A stretch of 64,000 nucleotides of DNA, taken from assembly GCA_023853785.1 (NCBI GenBank), contig JAJIRX010000941.1:124001-188000 (forward strand), in the 5' to 3' direction. Origin of the DNA: Psilocybe azurescens (Eukaryota > Basidiomycota > Agaricomycetes > Agaricales > Agrocybaceae). Below, piece after piece: positions 35,967 through 49,508 of this stretch. The notes beneath the pieces are model-generated. The model had not been told where the DNA came from. It did no database searches and worked only from the letters and a program-made list of their open reading frames with translations. Within the stretch, counting starts at the first letter, position 1; every line of letters starts with the position of its first letter. A program made the position numbers and the translations under genes.

Positions 35967-38433
35967 TAATTCATACTATCAATATTAGGTGTGACTTCCA
36001 TGTTTCATCACTGGGGCCGTCAGTGGGTATGTTTTCGTATTTCCGTGGCTGATAATCGGACACCGGCCGATTTTGCATTCCCAGTCAAACCTTTCTTTGG
36101 CCTTTATAGATCACATCATGGTCGCTACATTAAGACTCCATTGTGCAGACAACATGAGACAACAGGTGGGATCAAAAGGTTCTGTATAATACCCTGCCGT
36201 AGTCAAAACGCAGTGTAATATTTTCCATCTATTCTTGTTTACAAACATAGTCATATAGAGAACCTAGGGTCATCCTTCAAAAGGGATATCGGGATCGGCG
36301 ACGCTACTTGCACAGACCAATAGCGTGCTTCATTTCATTCCTTCAATTTGCCTTCATTAGTAGACTGAATGATCTCGACTGGCAATCTACTATTCCGTAC
36401 AATTCAACGTAGGGCCAATTCAACGACAGCGCTTGGATACGATTACTGCTCCCTCCGAGTCCTTTCTTATGAATAGTAGTTGAGATAATATCAAGAAGGC
36501 TGGCCTTCGGAATCATTAGTCGATATCACTCGAAATGCTACATCCTATCAATGTAAGATAAAATATTCTCACTGATTGGCGTTTTGCATACCAAATTCTG
36601 TGGAAATAAGGGCCGTGCTCCTGCAGCACTGGTTAATCTTGAAGATTCCTCCAAGATCCCTCAGGTAATCAGACAACCGTTCCGAAGCTCCGTAAATGCT
36701 AATGGTGAGCCTGAAATCACTGCTCTCTCGGTCTTAACTGTGAGTTATTAGTGTGTACATGTGTATGGCATTGGGAGTCAATGAGGAACATGATGGTACC
36801 GCATCTAACTGGGGCACTTAAGAGTCAATATACTCGAATATTATGAATATATGATCAAAGGTGCGATACTAAATTCTAAGACACTCTTCCGTCGGTGCGA
36901 GATCGGATCTCTCCATGAGCGTCTAGTTCCGCCCTTACTGTAGCTGGGTACGCCACCGCTAGCGAGATATCATCGTTTACGCCACTACATCAGATATTTA
37001 ATCACTCAGTCGCTACTTCATTGACATTTATCTGGCTTGCAGAGTTAGCGCTTTGAATCTACTGCTCAGTCCCTATATCATGCAAATCCTCTCCCTCTTT
37101 CTGTCATTCATCTCTCTGCTATACCCCACCTTATCTGCTGCATTATACCCTGCTTGTCTAAACTACATCGATGATCTCCATTTCTAACAAACCAGACAGA
37201 CGGATATTGCTTGTGGGCTATTAGTCGGACCGAAAAAGATCACGGTTAATTCTTCGCCCTTGCAGATATCATAGCTATTATGGCAGAAACCGATTGACAT
37301 TCGAATGCGACTACTGGGTACTAGATTTATTCGGTCACTTTGTGTCGCAATATCTGAACCCTGATTAATATTCTTGCAGCTCATAGGGGAAATGAGAAGG
37401 AGCATCCCACCCGGCATATCCGCCTGTCCTCAAAGTGTACCCGTGACCGAAGACGCGTGCAGGTTTTACACCGAGGGTGGGATAAATGACTGAAAGGAGG
37501 CAGCTCTGAAGATGATAAGAATATGTAAGAGAAATATTAAACCATTCATGTGTGATTCTTTATTAATCATGTGTTTACTGGATCGTCTACAGAACAACAA
37601 TTGTACAATGACTGGACAGCAGGACAGGAGAATAAACTCGGTATAAAGTTGATTTATATGAAGCATGATATCAGCTTTAAGTCGCTTGAACCCCCTCTTC
37701 AGGTCCAAGGATCATATCAAAGACGTATAGAATCTTAATGATAAATCTAACTACAGTTGAGAAAAAGTAACCCACTGGGAAGCCTACTTCGCTCGTTAAA
37801 CTATTTACCGTCGTCATCATGTGAGAAATGGTAAATCGTACCTATTTAAGCGCACAGCACTTTGATATCAATTTCATGGTCAGAAAAATGCCTTTATGTA
37901 CAGTGGGTAGAAGAAGCCCAGAATAATTGAAAATATAACGGGCAGGTGATCAGAATAGACATCAGTGTGAGAACATAAGCAATACCAAGGGTATATTTCA
38001 AGCTGAGCGAACCACGGCAAGACAGATGGCACCTGTCGTGTGCAGCACCGCCGATGGAGTTAATGGCATTTATGTGTTGCGACACGTCCAGATTGGTCCA
38101 GGATATAGGATATGAATCAAAACTACGGTGTGATAGCACCTCGGCTTCAGTCCCAGGGGTAAAGATGCACCGCGAAGAGCAGGTTCTTGACCCTATCAAT
38201 CTTCTGGAAGCCTGCTCGTGTACAAACATATACCTTTCTTTGTCCTTAACTTATATCGAGCAGTTAATACAAAGCTGAGATCAACGGTATCATCTCTGGC
38301 GCAGGTAATAGACTTAGCCCACAGCAAAACATGATGCTTGGACGAAACGCGGGCGGACCGAGATCGCCGATGCCCATGTGAAACGGATTATTACAAGGCA
38401 ACTCTGCCCTAGATCAGCGTAAAACCGCCGGGC
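35967..38433. other. Intergenic, no gene recognised
   Basis: About 2.5 kb without supported genes or RNAs on either strand. Open frames at 35991-36218, 37466-37708 and 37894-38229 have neither domains nor consistent introns. Confidence 0.35.
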
Positions 38434-39895
38434 GATATACCAGCAAGTCATTGTTGTCAATTGGTGTATAATTTTCTATGCAAATAAATGGGTGATATCT
38501 AACAGTACATGCGGTTATAATTATGGCACATATATTGTGCAAAAAGTTTTGCTCTGTTAGCACAAGTAAAATGCCATTTTGCATGTTTTGCATGATACTA
38601 CAGAAGTGAGTCTCTATCTGACACAAGTTGTAGAAACCTAGCACAGGTTCAGATGGTCTTTACACATGTTACCTTGATCTTTATACATGTTCTATGCTTA
38701 ATTTACACAAGTTATATTCTGTCTGTACACATGCTGATAGATACTCTGCGAAGTTACAGATTACACCATGTAAGTTGCAGCTTGGTTCTGTGTAACTTTA
38801 CACTGTTACTTTAGATGATCATGTGATATTTGACTTTAAATAGAGATTTATAAACTATAGATTGCATGTATCTAGTCCCAAGTAATATAATTCCCTCTGA
38901 AGCTCAGTATTGTAGGATTGAGAGACATAATATTCCAACTTGAAGCACCTATTCCAAAAAGAACTATTTCATCAATGTTGCCAATGTAGTGACTGCTATA
39001 CAGTAGATATCTATCCCAAAATTTCCATTGTCTGCTTCCAGATCCATTCCATCTACCTGGGCCAAATAGATTTTTAAACACTTACATTCCTAGATGATGG
39101 CCACTGAGCTGTCTGTCCTATGTTGGCAATAGGATGCTGCATCCCACAACATCCACACGGGTAAATCATTGTCAAAGAATTAATAATGGTCTTCTCAGGA
39201 TCACCTGCTTCACCACATTGTGGAAAGAATTTATTGCAAGAACCATTGTATGGGTAATTCTTGTTGGTGCAAGAACCAAGGCTGTCCCAACTGACCATGT
39301 GAAATTTTTTTTAATAGAGTGGGTGGGTGGTGGGTGGTATTTGCTTCTCAGAGATGCTGTTGATTGAGTGCCTTGAAAAATAAAAAACCAAATAAAAAAC
39401 TACAGAGGGTCCAAACAAATTCTCTGAGATTGACAATAATTATTTTCCTAATAAGGAATACAATCAGTGCGACTGCAGAACAGTCACTCATAGTAACTCC
39501 CCCCTGATTATGTTGATATACATCATCCCAACATACACACTCTTCTGCTTACATGCCTTCTACACCTACATACATACCACCACCTACATACAGAGTTATA
39601 ACTTCCACATACAATATCTACATACATGCTACCACTTACATATCCCATACTACATATATACTCTTTGACTTCACTTACATAGCTATACCTGACTTACTTA
39701 CATAAGTGAATTCTAACTTGCATGGACTATTTGTAATGTTGGCAAAAAGTATTAACTTGTGTTAAAATTTTAATTGCTTCCCAACATGTGGAAGTGAGGC
39801 TAATGGCCAACTAACATGCAGAAAAACAGCCTGAAAATGAACTAACATGTGTGAAACATTTATTGCACAATATATGTTCCATATATAATTCACCG
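38434..39895. repeat. CpG-depleted AT-rich island, probable decayed methylated transposon
   Basis: Across about 1460 bases I count roughly four CpG dinucleotides, while both flanks are CpG-rich (for example CCGCCGGGCGAT just left and CCGGACTGTACGACGCAC just right). TG and CA are frequent instead. A minus-strand remnant near 39074-39290 (CNKFFPQCGEAGDPEKTI, MIYPCGCCGM) could be old transposon coding sequence. The part at 39540-39720 is a degenerate TACATACA-type repeat. A G-run AATCAGGGGGGAGT on the minus strand near 39505 looks like a polypurine tract, suggesting an LTR-element origin. Confidence 0.6.
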
Positions 39896-41160
39896 GACTG
39901 TACGACGCACTGCGGCAGAGCACCCTCGTGCCAGCCTAGACGACGTATCTACGTACATCTATCTTTGTCATGACCGAGGTTAGGCGCCCATTTTAGAGTG
40001 AGAAAGGTGTTGCTGCGCAGTTTCCACCATAACGACTTACGGAGTGGCACCCCCAACCTCAACTGAAGATTGTCATACATATCATGTAAGTTGGTTACTC
40101 TCTCGACGAGGTCATCTGAGAATGTTTCTCTATTCATCTATCTCTGCCTGGATATTCAGATAGTCAGATATTAATATAGCTCTAGATATCTGGGGCGTGC
40201 TTCTTGTCAAAGTTCATTTACTCTATGCGGCTTTGGCTTTGGTTACTACGTTCGCCATAATTTCCATCTTCGCATGTTTGCCATTATGCCAGATGATGTA
40301 TGAGCTTAAGTGGAACTAGATCAGATGTGGCCCTTGGTCGGGGTGTGCAGGAGATCGCACGGATATATTCCGCAGGATGAGACAGCCGAGGGATAATATT
40401 CTCACAAAGACATGAAATCTACTCCAAGATCACGGCGACGGCGAGACATTCAAGCTTTTTCAGAACGTCTAAAGACTTCATGATGGAGGTTGAAAGCAAC
40501 TTGTTGCAGTGGAAGAGTTTCTGGTGTACGTATTGGCCGTCGGATTATCGTAACCCACGTTGGGACCTCTGGTTCGTTTTTTTATCTTGGGTCGAAACAC
40601 CCTAAGCAATCCAAGAGGTTGCATGTTAATGCGTCCACTTGGCACTGGACCACAAACCCTTAATTTTCAAATTAAGAGCACTTTCGTAGGAACAAGCGGG
40701 ACCGAAAACGCATTCCATTCCGTCATGAAATCGTTCTGCAGCGACAACACATTTATTAGTAGGACTCATTGGTTGTACAGAATGTAAGAAGTACACAAGT
40801 GAATGAGGGCTCTGCTAGAGTCCGCTACAATACATACAGATCATGGAGACCACATGAACGTCATGGTATCGTGTAAGAGGTCGTGATGGCTGACTGAATG
40901 AATGAAAATGCAATCGTAAATGGAGGCCCAGAGAGCTGAAGATGCAGAATGAGAAGCAGTCAGAATGCGATGTACATACAACTACAGACCTAATAAACGG
41001 TGGAAAAAAGCAAAGCAGGGAAAAAGATCAGAAACACAAACTAACGGATGTAAACTACCTAGAATCTATCAACAGTGCATGACACTCGCTCGCTCGTCTA
41101 TGGTATGCGGGAAATTGGCTGTTGTGTTACGAAGGTTCGCGGCCCCGCCCATTCCTATCA
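39896..41160. other. Intergenic, no gene recognised
   Basis: Base composition returns to that of the rest of the window. No supported gene; 3' flank of the NACHT gene. Confidence 0.35.
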
Positions 41161-43903
41161 CTACATCTCTGTGTAAATAAATCGTATTAGACGATCGAAA
41201 CGCGAATGAAAGTCGTATTCAAAACAGAGCGAATGACTTGCCTTCAGATAATCGAGGACAGATTTTTCAAGTTTTGTCTTATCCTCTGCCCACGCCAACA
41301 TTGGCAATTCCTGCGCTCGTATTGGATCCAGTTGCTTCTTCTTCAGATAATCAATGAGATCTGCATTGGCTTCGGATTGTTCAAGGAAAAATGGCAGGTA
41401 CTGCAGCCCCGCCTGGAACGTCTCTTTCGTCTTCTTCTCGCGGAAGATCTTGTCGTCATGTTCTTGTCGATACCATGTCCATTCGGGAGGCAAAGCATAA
41501 GGGTACAGCTTACCGCTACAAGATCTCGATAGTCAGCATTCGATGTTTCGGCCCTCGCAGTCAAGCAAGGATATTAGAAAAAAAAGGTTAAAGCGCTCAC
41601 GGTGTTTTAGGCTCGAAGAGGTACTTAGCCAGCTGCAGCGCGACACGCGTGTAGTGCGCGGGCGTAATCACATGTCGCCCTGCTCGATCTCGGTCAGTGA
41701 GGAATTGAGAAAGCATATGCCTGTACGGATCGAAGATCTGCTTTAGACCCATCAAATGCAAACACCGTTTGTCGATCGCCTCCTTGTCGAGAGAGTCTGG
41801 CTGCGGAAGGCCCAGCATCGGCCACATATGAAGCCAATCCCAAAGGAGATTAGGGTACGTCACGAACGTCAGCAGATCTGTGAGGTACTCATCCGCAAAG
41901 TACGTGTTGAGCTCATTGTGCAGATACTGATCCCAAGAGACCATGTGCCGGTCATAGAGGTCCTTGGTAGGATCGGGGTAGGTCTGAGAAAGGAGTTCAC
42001 AATGCCTCAGAAATCGCCAAACGATAAAAGATATGAAAGAAGTAAAAGAAAGAAAAAAGGTAAACACAATAGAACGAGAACGTACAAGGGAGCGGAACCA
42101 GTTGAACAGTAAAGGTAGCTCCGACCACGCCTGGTCGAATGGGCCACCGCCGTCATTCCACGTTTTACATGTAGTCAGCCAAATTGACACATCAAAGTTG
42201 AGCAGATCGGTAAGGAGCTCGTGCGTCAGAACCGAGTGTCTACAGTGCGTAACAAGCGCCTGCCCTGCATACTGATGGACAAATTTATGACCTAAATACA
42301 AAACGAAGTGAACCGAGAAGTTATTTCTGGACGATCCCAATATATTAAAAACATACATACCGGAAAGCAGATTCCGAGCACAAGATCGTGCGAGTTCAGC
42401 GTGAACTTTGACGTTGTTGATGAAGTATCGCCCGGCTCTAGATCGGTCTGTCAAAAAATCCACCAGAGAGTGGTGGATGATTTGGATGCCAATCTCGCCT
42501 GACTTGGTGCTTGGTGCAGCAACCGAGTTGCGTCTGGAATCCGGAACTTCAAGAATAGAATGTAAATCAGCCAGAATAAAAGAGACATCTCCACGGTTCA
42601 GAGATAGCAACTCTTCCATAAAACGCGGGTCTGTCACGGGAATCGGCAGCTCGGGATCGGTGGGGAAGTTTTCCTCGAAAAAGGTTTCTGAGAAAAGAGA
42701 ATGGCGCCAAGAATACGTAATACGCCTTTGATGTTGTGAGCAGAGGCAAGAATATGTCTATACAGACAATCGAGTTCCGCAAAGGGGATATCGCCGAGAG
42801 GGTTTGAGATTCGCAGGACCGCATCTAGACGCTCGACGGGTCTGTGCTGGGCAGAATCGACATATCTGATAACCGAAGAAGCATACGTATATTGACCAGA
42901 TGAACGCTGTGTGAGCATCTGAATGGTCTGGGGAGACGGCCATGACGGAGGAATATATGTGCGAAGGGGGTGCGTCTGCTTGATGTTATCGAATCTCGTC
43001 CAAAAATATCGTTTGATTTCGGCGTCCGAAAGGTAGTTATCGTCAAGAACAATGGTATATATGATATCACGAAGATCATATGAATTAAACGAATCTCGAA
43101 TGGGTGGTTCGGGTCGACTTGAAACGAGGATAAATAATGGAACCCGTTTGTGGATGAGCGCAGTTGACAATATTCGAACGATGTAGCGCTGAACGTTCGC
43201 GCCCTGACATTCATCAAGTCCATCAATAACCACAAGGCGCGCCCACTTTTTAGACATGCCGCGCTTATCTCCGAGAGCGGCGTAGGCCTGGAGTAGGGGA
43301 TTGACGATGAGGGATTGGAGCTGGGTTTCGAGAGAGCCGGCAAAAACGGATGGGTCGCTTTCGACCGCTTGGGCAATGTAACGTCGTGTTTCGGGGATGG
43401 AGATGGATATCTGGTGCGCGAGTGTCGCCATGAAATGTTTTTCTGTGTTCAGGCCAGCGATGCCCTTGGCGAAAAAGAACGAAGCCGCGAGCAGCCCTCG
43501 TTCGTCACAGTACTGACAGATAGATTGTGCGATTGAAGACTTCCCTGAACCACTCGGACCATATATCCATAGCATCCCATACTCTCTCCTCACATCATCT
43601 AGCCAACTCGTTATCATGGATATTATCGAAGTTCGTGTTCGTGGCTGGCATTTCGGATCGTCGAACTTACGTCCTGAGTTGTAGGCCGCTCCGGGTGCGA
43701 TTCGTCGTTCTAGGGTGTCCGTACCTTGGATACAGATGTGATTTAGTTTTCACTTGTTAATTTCATTCATGGGAATGCCACTATTCCGCACCTCGACGGC
43801 CGCTGGGGGCGACAGCGTGTTCGGCCACATTCTTGCTGGAAGGCCTGCCGTTCTTGAGGGGTGAGGCATGAGCTGAATGGGACATCCCGGAAGATACGAG
43901 CAT
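41161..43903 (-). CDS. NLR-like STAND NTPase with NACHT domain
   Basis: Signal-transducing P-loop NTPase of the kind linked in fungi to non-self recognition and regulated cell death. A likely first exon from ATG 43903 (alternative 43885) encodes a basic N-terminus (PLKNGRPSSKNVAEHAV), spliced to TDTLERRIAPGAAYNSG. The NACHT domain starts with WIYGPSGSGKSSIAQS (Walker A), then ARLVVIDGLDECQG (Walker B) and FILVSSRPEPPIRD. Downstream YASSVIRYVDS and HHSLVDFLTDRSRAGRYF are typical of agaricomycete NLRs. The C-terminal part is helical and ends RLIRFIYTEM. No WD40, ankyrin or TPR repeats are seen. One base is missing in the A run at 42678-42682 (plus strand). Two probable introns near 42036-42095 and 42295-42360 are open in frame. 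Confidence 0.85.
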
Positions 43904-46900
43904 GGTGGCAAGGAGGAGCGAGCGCTTCTTGGGTGATGATGGGGGTATGAGAAAGAGGAGCAAAAGAGGCGGTGTCAAAAAGAATTTCAATGTAAGCACG
44001 TGTGGGAAGAGCTATGATCGAAGGGGGTTTGTGATTTAACAGGCGCTTAAAAATAAAGGAACGTCACCACGAAAATGTCACTGATCTGAATCATCAGGTG
44101 CTACCTCTGTTATAGACGCCGAGATGACCCTGCACTCCATTTTGGGACTTTTACCGCATCCCTAGAATGTACGGGCGTTAATCATTCGTCCTTGTTCCAA
44201 AACTACAAGCGCCTAAGATTCAATCGTGCCCATGGCGCTTCGTTGAGCGCTTGTTTTTATCCTACTGTGAAGGGGAAGGAGGAAATGCTAAATTTCTTGT
44301 GAAATGAGCGATGAATAATATCCGACTCTTTTCGGATAAAACTCCGAGAGTCGAGGCAAATACTCGCCCTCGTGTTGTCCCAGGCGCCTTTTTAATCGAT
44401 ATGCACCTTTTGTTCCTCACCTCGTCCATAAATATATTCACAAGTGGAAGGGAGTCTCCTTGTGTTGTACAAGGATGGAACTGGATGGCAACGAATCTCA
44501 CAATCAGAGACAATCGGATATCGAAGAGAGTCACACGCTCCCAGGACCCCGAGACCGATTCGTTGCGATAATAATACGCTCGGCGTTCTGCCTCATTTGG
44601 CGCCGAGCAGCGCTTCTTGAACTGGTATGCAGCGTCCGGCATGATTGTTATCTTGGCCTCACTCCGTGATAGCGCACGAATAAAACGAGGAAGACTCTCA
44701 TATGCATGATAAAGTTCTCTTCAGGCGAAGTGCCATGCGTTCTCAACGCGGCTGATACAACTGTCACAATTACTCTTCTGAACCCAAGTCGGAATCCTTC
44801 TATACCCGAAGAGTCGAATGACATATGAATGCTCATTTCATGAACATCTACTCCCACATGTAATCTTGTCATGCGTCAGGAAGGGAGACATGCACCGTCA
44901 GCGAGGATAGCGCTCGTGGAAAGGGATGAACTGCGTGGGAGAATATCTGGAAGGCTGTGTCTGTCTGATTTACCCAAAGAACTGCCAAACGGAAAGGAAA
45001 GGGTAAAAGTGCTAAAAATACAATCGCACCAAAGTCAGAGGCCGTGAGGGAACTGAAGGATGCAGCTGGTCTAGATCGTATGTCGCTAAACCAGCATGCA
45101 ACAACGCTCCAAGGGCAGGCAGTACGTGCTTTCGGGGTCCAGAAAACGACACGTAGGCGGAACAAGGCGCTTCTACGCGGTCCGGTATAGCCGAAGCGAG
45201 AAATTTTTGAAAATATCGTATTTCTTTGGCGCTAATGTCAGGCTTAGCGCCTACCTATTGTTTCCATGTGCAACGATCCGACATCCGTACACTGAGCCTT
45301 GGAAATGTTTTGCATATTTCCCAACGATTTTCATCGTTTCGTTATTTTAGTTTAGCCAAGCTCAAATTGAGCTTGGGAGGCTGTGATTCATATATGGTCA
45401 TTCTACGTTACATACTCTAATGTAACCGGAAGTAGATTTAGCGTTCAGCTTAATTTTCATCAGCAACTAAAACTGGTACTAATGAACCGACACCAATACA
45501 TAGGAGCATCAACGTCTGCGTGGTTGAAGGTTAGTACAAGTCAATGTTTCTGAAAAGGGGCTAAGCGCCCTTTAGCCGGAATGATTTGAATTTCACACAT
45601 CATTTCATCCGTACCTCGCGGGTGGTCATCGCCGGGGTCTAGTACATGATTATGCTCGATTCCTACCCCTCCTACGAGTATCGTATCGCCGAGAACTCTG
45701 CGCCAGTCTTATTCGTGACTCACTTGACCTAGCGGGGCTCGAAAGGCGCCACCATGTCTACGAAGAAGCCCATCAATTAAGCAAAAAGTCCATACGGAAT
45801 TTCCGAGCGCCAACCAGATTTGAATTAATAGCCTTAGTAATAGCGATCACGAGTTGCCGCTCTATTTCTGATGGTGGAAGAACTCTCTCACGGTGTTACA
45901 CGAACGTCAGCACATATCTGGCAAGTTTGTCCCACCGTCCGTACATCGCCTGAAAAACATAGTTCCTCTAAGTTCGTTTGTCTGGGTAGAAAGTAGAAGT
46001 ATGATGGAGTGAACATAGTGTATGCGTAGAGAGAGCCTTATCAGGCCTCATAGGAAGAATCGAAGCCATCAAGGAAGATCACAGTGAGAAAAGACGTTCG
46101 TGGAGTCTTTGCCCACGACTGTCTGACTATTTTCTGCTTCGTCATCTCATCCGACGAAGTTAAGACGTATACCATAGCCGCCCGTTTGGCCGCAAATTGC
46201 CGCATCTGTCATGTTGCAGTGGCGTTACTTTCCTGAACAAAAGAATTAAAAGCTTGTCATGATGCCGTAGGATGTTACCCTTGTTGCTTATTTTTGCAAT
46301 ATACATAATAATACAATAATTAGACGGCAAATAAACTGGGAACATAACGCTGTTGTACGTACAGCTATCGTGGCATTAGTAAGTGCACGGTGAATATAAT
46401 CGTAATATCCAGATATCTGGTATGTAGAACTGGCAGCCCCAGAGACTCGGAAAATGCCTAATCCTTAATGTTTCTAATGGTCCGGCTGTGAATACGCTTT
46501 ATCGATCAATCGATCACCTACCACATCCTGCTCTATCTGAGTTTGTGTTATGTTTGTTCGTATTAAGGCCTCGTCCCGGGTTCAAGTCGTGCACTACATT
46601 GTAATTGCTATAGCTGCGTACCATCGATCACTACTACCGTGAACGTTATTATCGATCTCGCAGTGATCAATCCAGCAATCTAAAATCATTCCTACGTGGG
46701 AGAGTCGGACCCTGTTAAATAGCTGTGATGCTTGACAAGGAACTCTAGAGCAGCTCTGTGTGTTAAGTACACGCTGTGGACGATAACAGACCGCCTTCCG
46801 AGTTACAATGACTATTAATACAATTTATTAGATATAAATAAGACGGATATTCCTGGAAGCGCCGGTGAGAATAAGTAGTGCTAAATATTTATTTATGATT

Positions 46901-48942
46901 CTAGGTACTATGTCACTGTGGGATCGTGGCCATGGCAAGGTGCGGTGGGCGGCGGAATTGAGGAATTCCGACTCACCTCGTGCTTGATTCAGATTGCGAA
47001 TAGTCTACTTAACCTATTTTAAATTCACACTATCACCCGTGGTAAAGGGCGCCTACACCCGGTACCGGTAGTACCCAAATCAAATGCAGTAGCTCACAGG
47101 AAGTCTTACGCCGTCGTAAGAAAACCTGAAGGCGGCTATAACTTCATTGTATACCTCTCATTTAATCGAAGTGCTCGGATGATGACGGTATAAACATGAA
47201 ATTAACTGACAGTAGATTGCTTGCTTAGAGACTTAACATTATACAACGACGTACAATGTTAACGACTTAAGTTCATGACAAAAGAAAGAAAACTCAGTCC
47301 CTGTCATTATCGACGCAGTTTGATGGCGAGAACTGAAAACTCATTACATTCTCTCCAGGAAGATAATTTTGTGATGCCCCTGGGATCTTCGTCAGAGTAA
47401 AACCGTGGGCCATGTCTGTTGAGAGGGTCGATAGTAGAATACTTCTAACTTTTAGGTAGCCCTGAATGTCACTTGGCAGCGCCTTACCATAGAAAATAAA
47501 ACCGATGATGCCGCCAAGATGGATATGCCCAAGGGATTGAGATATGGTAGACTCTCATGTCTGTGCCAGTAGCCTAGAGGGATTATAACTTGACGCCAGC
47601 TACAATCTTGCAGTTACTCCGTCTCGACTGTGCAAAGCAGAATCCAGATGCCCCTGTTATTCGTTGTAATTAAACACACTTAGTATCCCAGACTACGTAT
47701 GAGCAGCACTGGCAAGGTCTCAATGCTGTCCAGACGAGTCGGAGAAGAGGAGACAACTCGGAGACCGAATCCGCAGTATAGAACAATCCACGGGTTACAA
47801 CGGCTACTGCGGTTATTGTCTTCCGTCCCCCCTACCATGGCCATGCGTTTTGTCTCACCGATTATAGCATCCTTGACTCCCGGCAGTCTTATGAAAATTG
47901 CTACCCCGCCCCAACTTCATGGGAAATTGGTGTTGCATACAAGAATAAAAGCGCCCACGATAATTCGGACACGAGATTCCGCCAAGTCGAAGCTAGACAC
48001 ACACGATCCGAAGTGTATTGGGATATCATTGCTATGCATCCTGTATACAAGCAACTATCTAAGTCTATACGTATACCACTAATCATAATTTCAAGCGTAA
48101 TAGTGCAGTTACTCCGTCCTGTCCCTTGACTCCCGATGTGCAGACAACCTAAAAATTGGCACAATCTCACCAATACCCTTGTATCAGCTCAGCCGTCCAA
48201 CGAGGGGCACTGTGGATCTCTAAATACTCTAATCCAGGATCCGGCAGAACACATATGCACCTAGCGTCTCTGATATCAACACGACACTTACCTCTTTTCA
48301 GCTCTTCCATCCCTTCCGCTCTCTATCTCTGCAAATGCTTCCCAGTGCTATCTGAATCATCCTCAGATACACTCATGGCACTCTTCAGGCCTAGGAATCG
48401 ATCGAGGAGGCTGTTCATTCTTATTCTCAGTATAAGAGCAATCTTCTACTCCGCTCCTGACTTGAGCGAAATTGACACAGCTCACGCGTTCTTACTGGTG
48501 CATTCGTCTACTGAACAGGCGCCAGATGTACTTTGTGGACTCGATCGGCGACAGTTTTGCTTATGTACCGTCAACATTCTTCGTCTAAATGGCAGACAGC
48601 CTGAATGGAAGGTCGGCTATTTTTAGCTCGGTCGGTCCAAGTTGGTCTCCACGAGTCTAGCGAATTTGAAAAACGGCGGCACACATTCTTCCTTTCGAAA
48701 AATTTTCCGAGTGGTACGTTTGTTGGAGCTCAACACGACACGGCATGGGAAAGAGAATGCGAACGCGCCGGTTCTAAGCTTCTTTTGCCATCAGTAGGAA
48801 AGTCTACGCAGAAGCTTTCTTTGTTGTTTTCATTTAATGGAGCCACAGGGAAAGAAGGTTTCCGTTGAGTATATAAAGCTGGTCCAATGGTTTCAACAAC
48901 CTGCCACCCTTTACAACTACGGCATATCGAGGTTTATAGTTC
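43904..48942. other. Long region without a recognised gene
   Basis: About 5 kb. A cluster of minus-strand frames at 44262-45165, one with a hydrophobic stretch, could be a decayed or unrecognised gene, but no start, intron pattern or family could be fixed. A plus-strand frame of 156 codons at 48156-48626 lacks support. From about 45400 to 48100 nothing was recognised. A TTC-arm-like word at 46570-46590 is not part of a tRNA. Confidence 0.3.
48872..48878 (+). promoter_or_regulatory. TATA box of the orphan secreted-protein gene
   Basis: TATAAAG, 65 bases before the ATG at 48943; spacing agrees with the other TATA boxes in this window. Confidence 0.6.
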
Positions 48943-49508
48943 ATGTTGTTCTCATTCATCACCTTCTCTCTTCTCTGCGTTAATGCAGTCTACTCTCTCA
49001 CTACCCCTGTGACTAATGATCTCATACCATTGGGCGATTACACCAAATTGAAAAATTTATGTGAGCAGGGTGGCAAAAATACTGTAAGTTTTCCTTCTTC
49101 CCCTTCCACTTCGCATAATGGAGTACACTCTGCACCGTCAACGCTGCTTACCATTTACACATAGTATGTGGCCGTCAGATTTGGAGAAGACAAATACATA
49201 ACCTATGACTTTAATGTATGCTATCCGTATCAAATCGGCAGCGATCAAGCTCGGCAGGCGGTATTCTGCAAATTCGCCACTTGTTACAATAATCCGTAAG
49301 TAGTCCCCTGCATTTGAAAACTACATTTAACGCGTTATTTTATCTGGCTATTAGAAACCTAGATTGTACTGGAGGAGCAGTACCTCCGGTACCCGTCCCA
49401 GTCACGCCTGGTTTGACCTTGCCCAATGTCGCAGATTTCGTTCAGCTACTCGGGCAGGGAGCAACATGCCATAGCAATGGACTCACAGAAATAGCCTCTA
49501 AGACATGA
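48943..49508 (+). CDS. Small secreted orphan protein, intact
   Basis: Exons 48943-49083, 49165-49295, 49355-49508; the total of 426 bases gives 141 residues without any frame break. A clear signal peptide (MLFSFITFSLLCVNAVYSLT) is followed by a mature part with several cysteines: LKNLCEQGGKNT, YDFNVCYPYQ, VFCKFATCYNN, LDCTGG and ATCHSNG. A Pro/Val linker (VPPVPVPVTPG) separates a last short segment. I do not recognise the family. The even cysteine content and size are typical of fungal secreted effector-like or surface proteins, but no function is inferred. Confidence 0.75.

Noticed and set aside
39540..39720. TACATACA-rich stretch as a promoter or satellite array
   Set aside because: Units are irregular and lie inside the CpG-poor island; better explained as low-complexity decay.
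44262..45165. Cluster of minus-strand frames including one hydrophobic stretch
   Set aside because: Could be a gene remnant, but frames do not join by plausible introns and no family was recognised.
46560..46640. Possible tRNA (GGTTCAAGTC word)
   Set aside because: The T-arm-like word is not flanked by a pairing stem, and no acceptor, D or anticodon arms can be drawn around it.
48156..48626. Plus-strand open frame of 156 codons
   Set aside because: No domain, no signal peptide, no splice support; composition like surrounding non-coding DNA.
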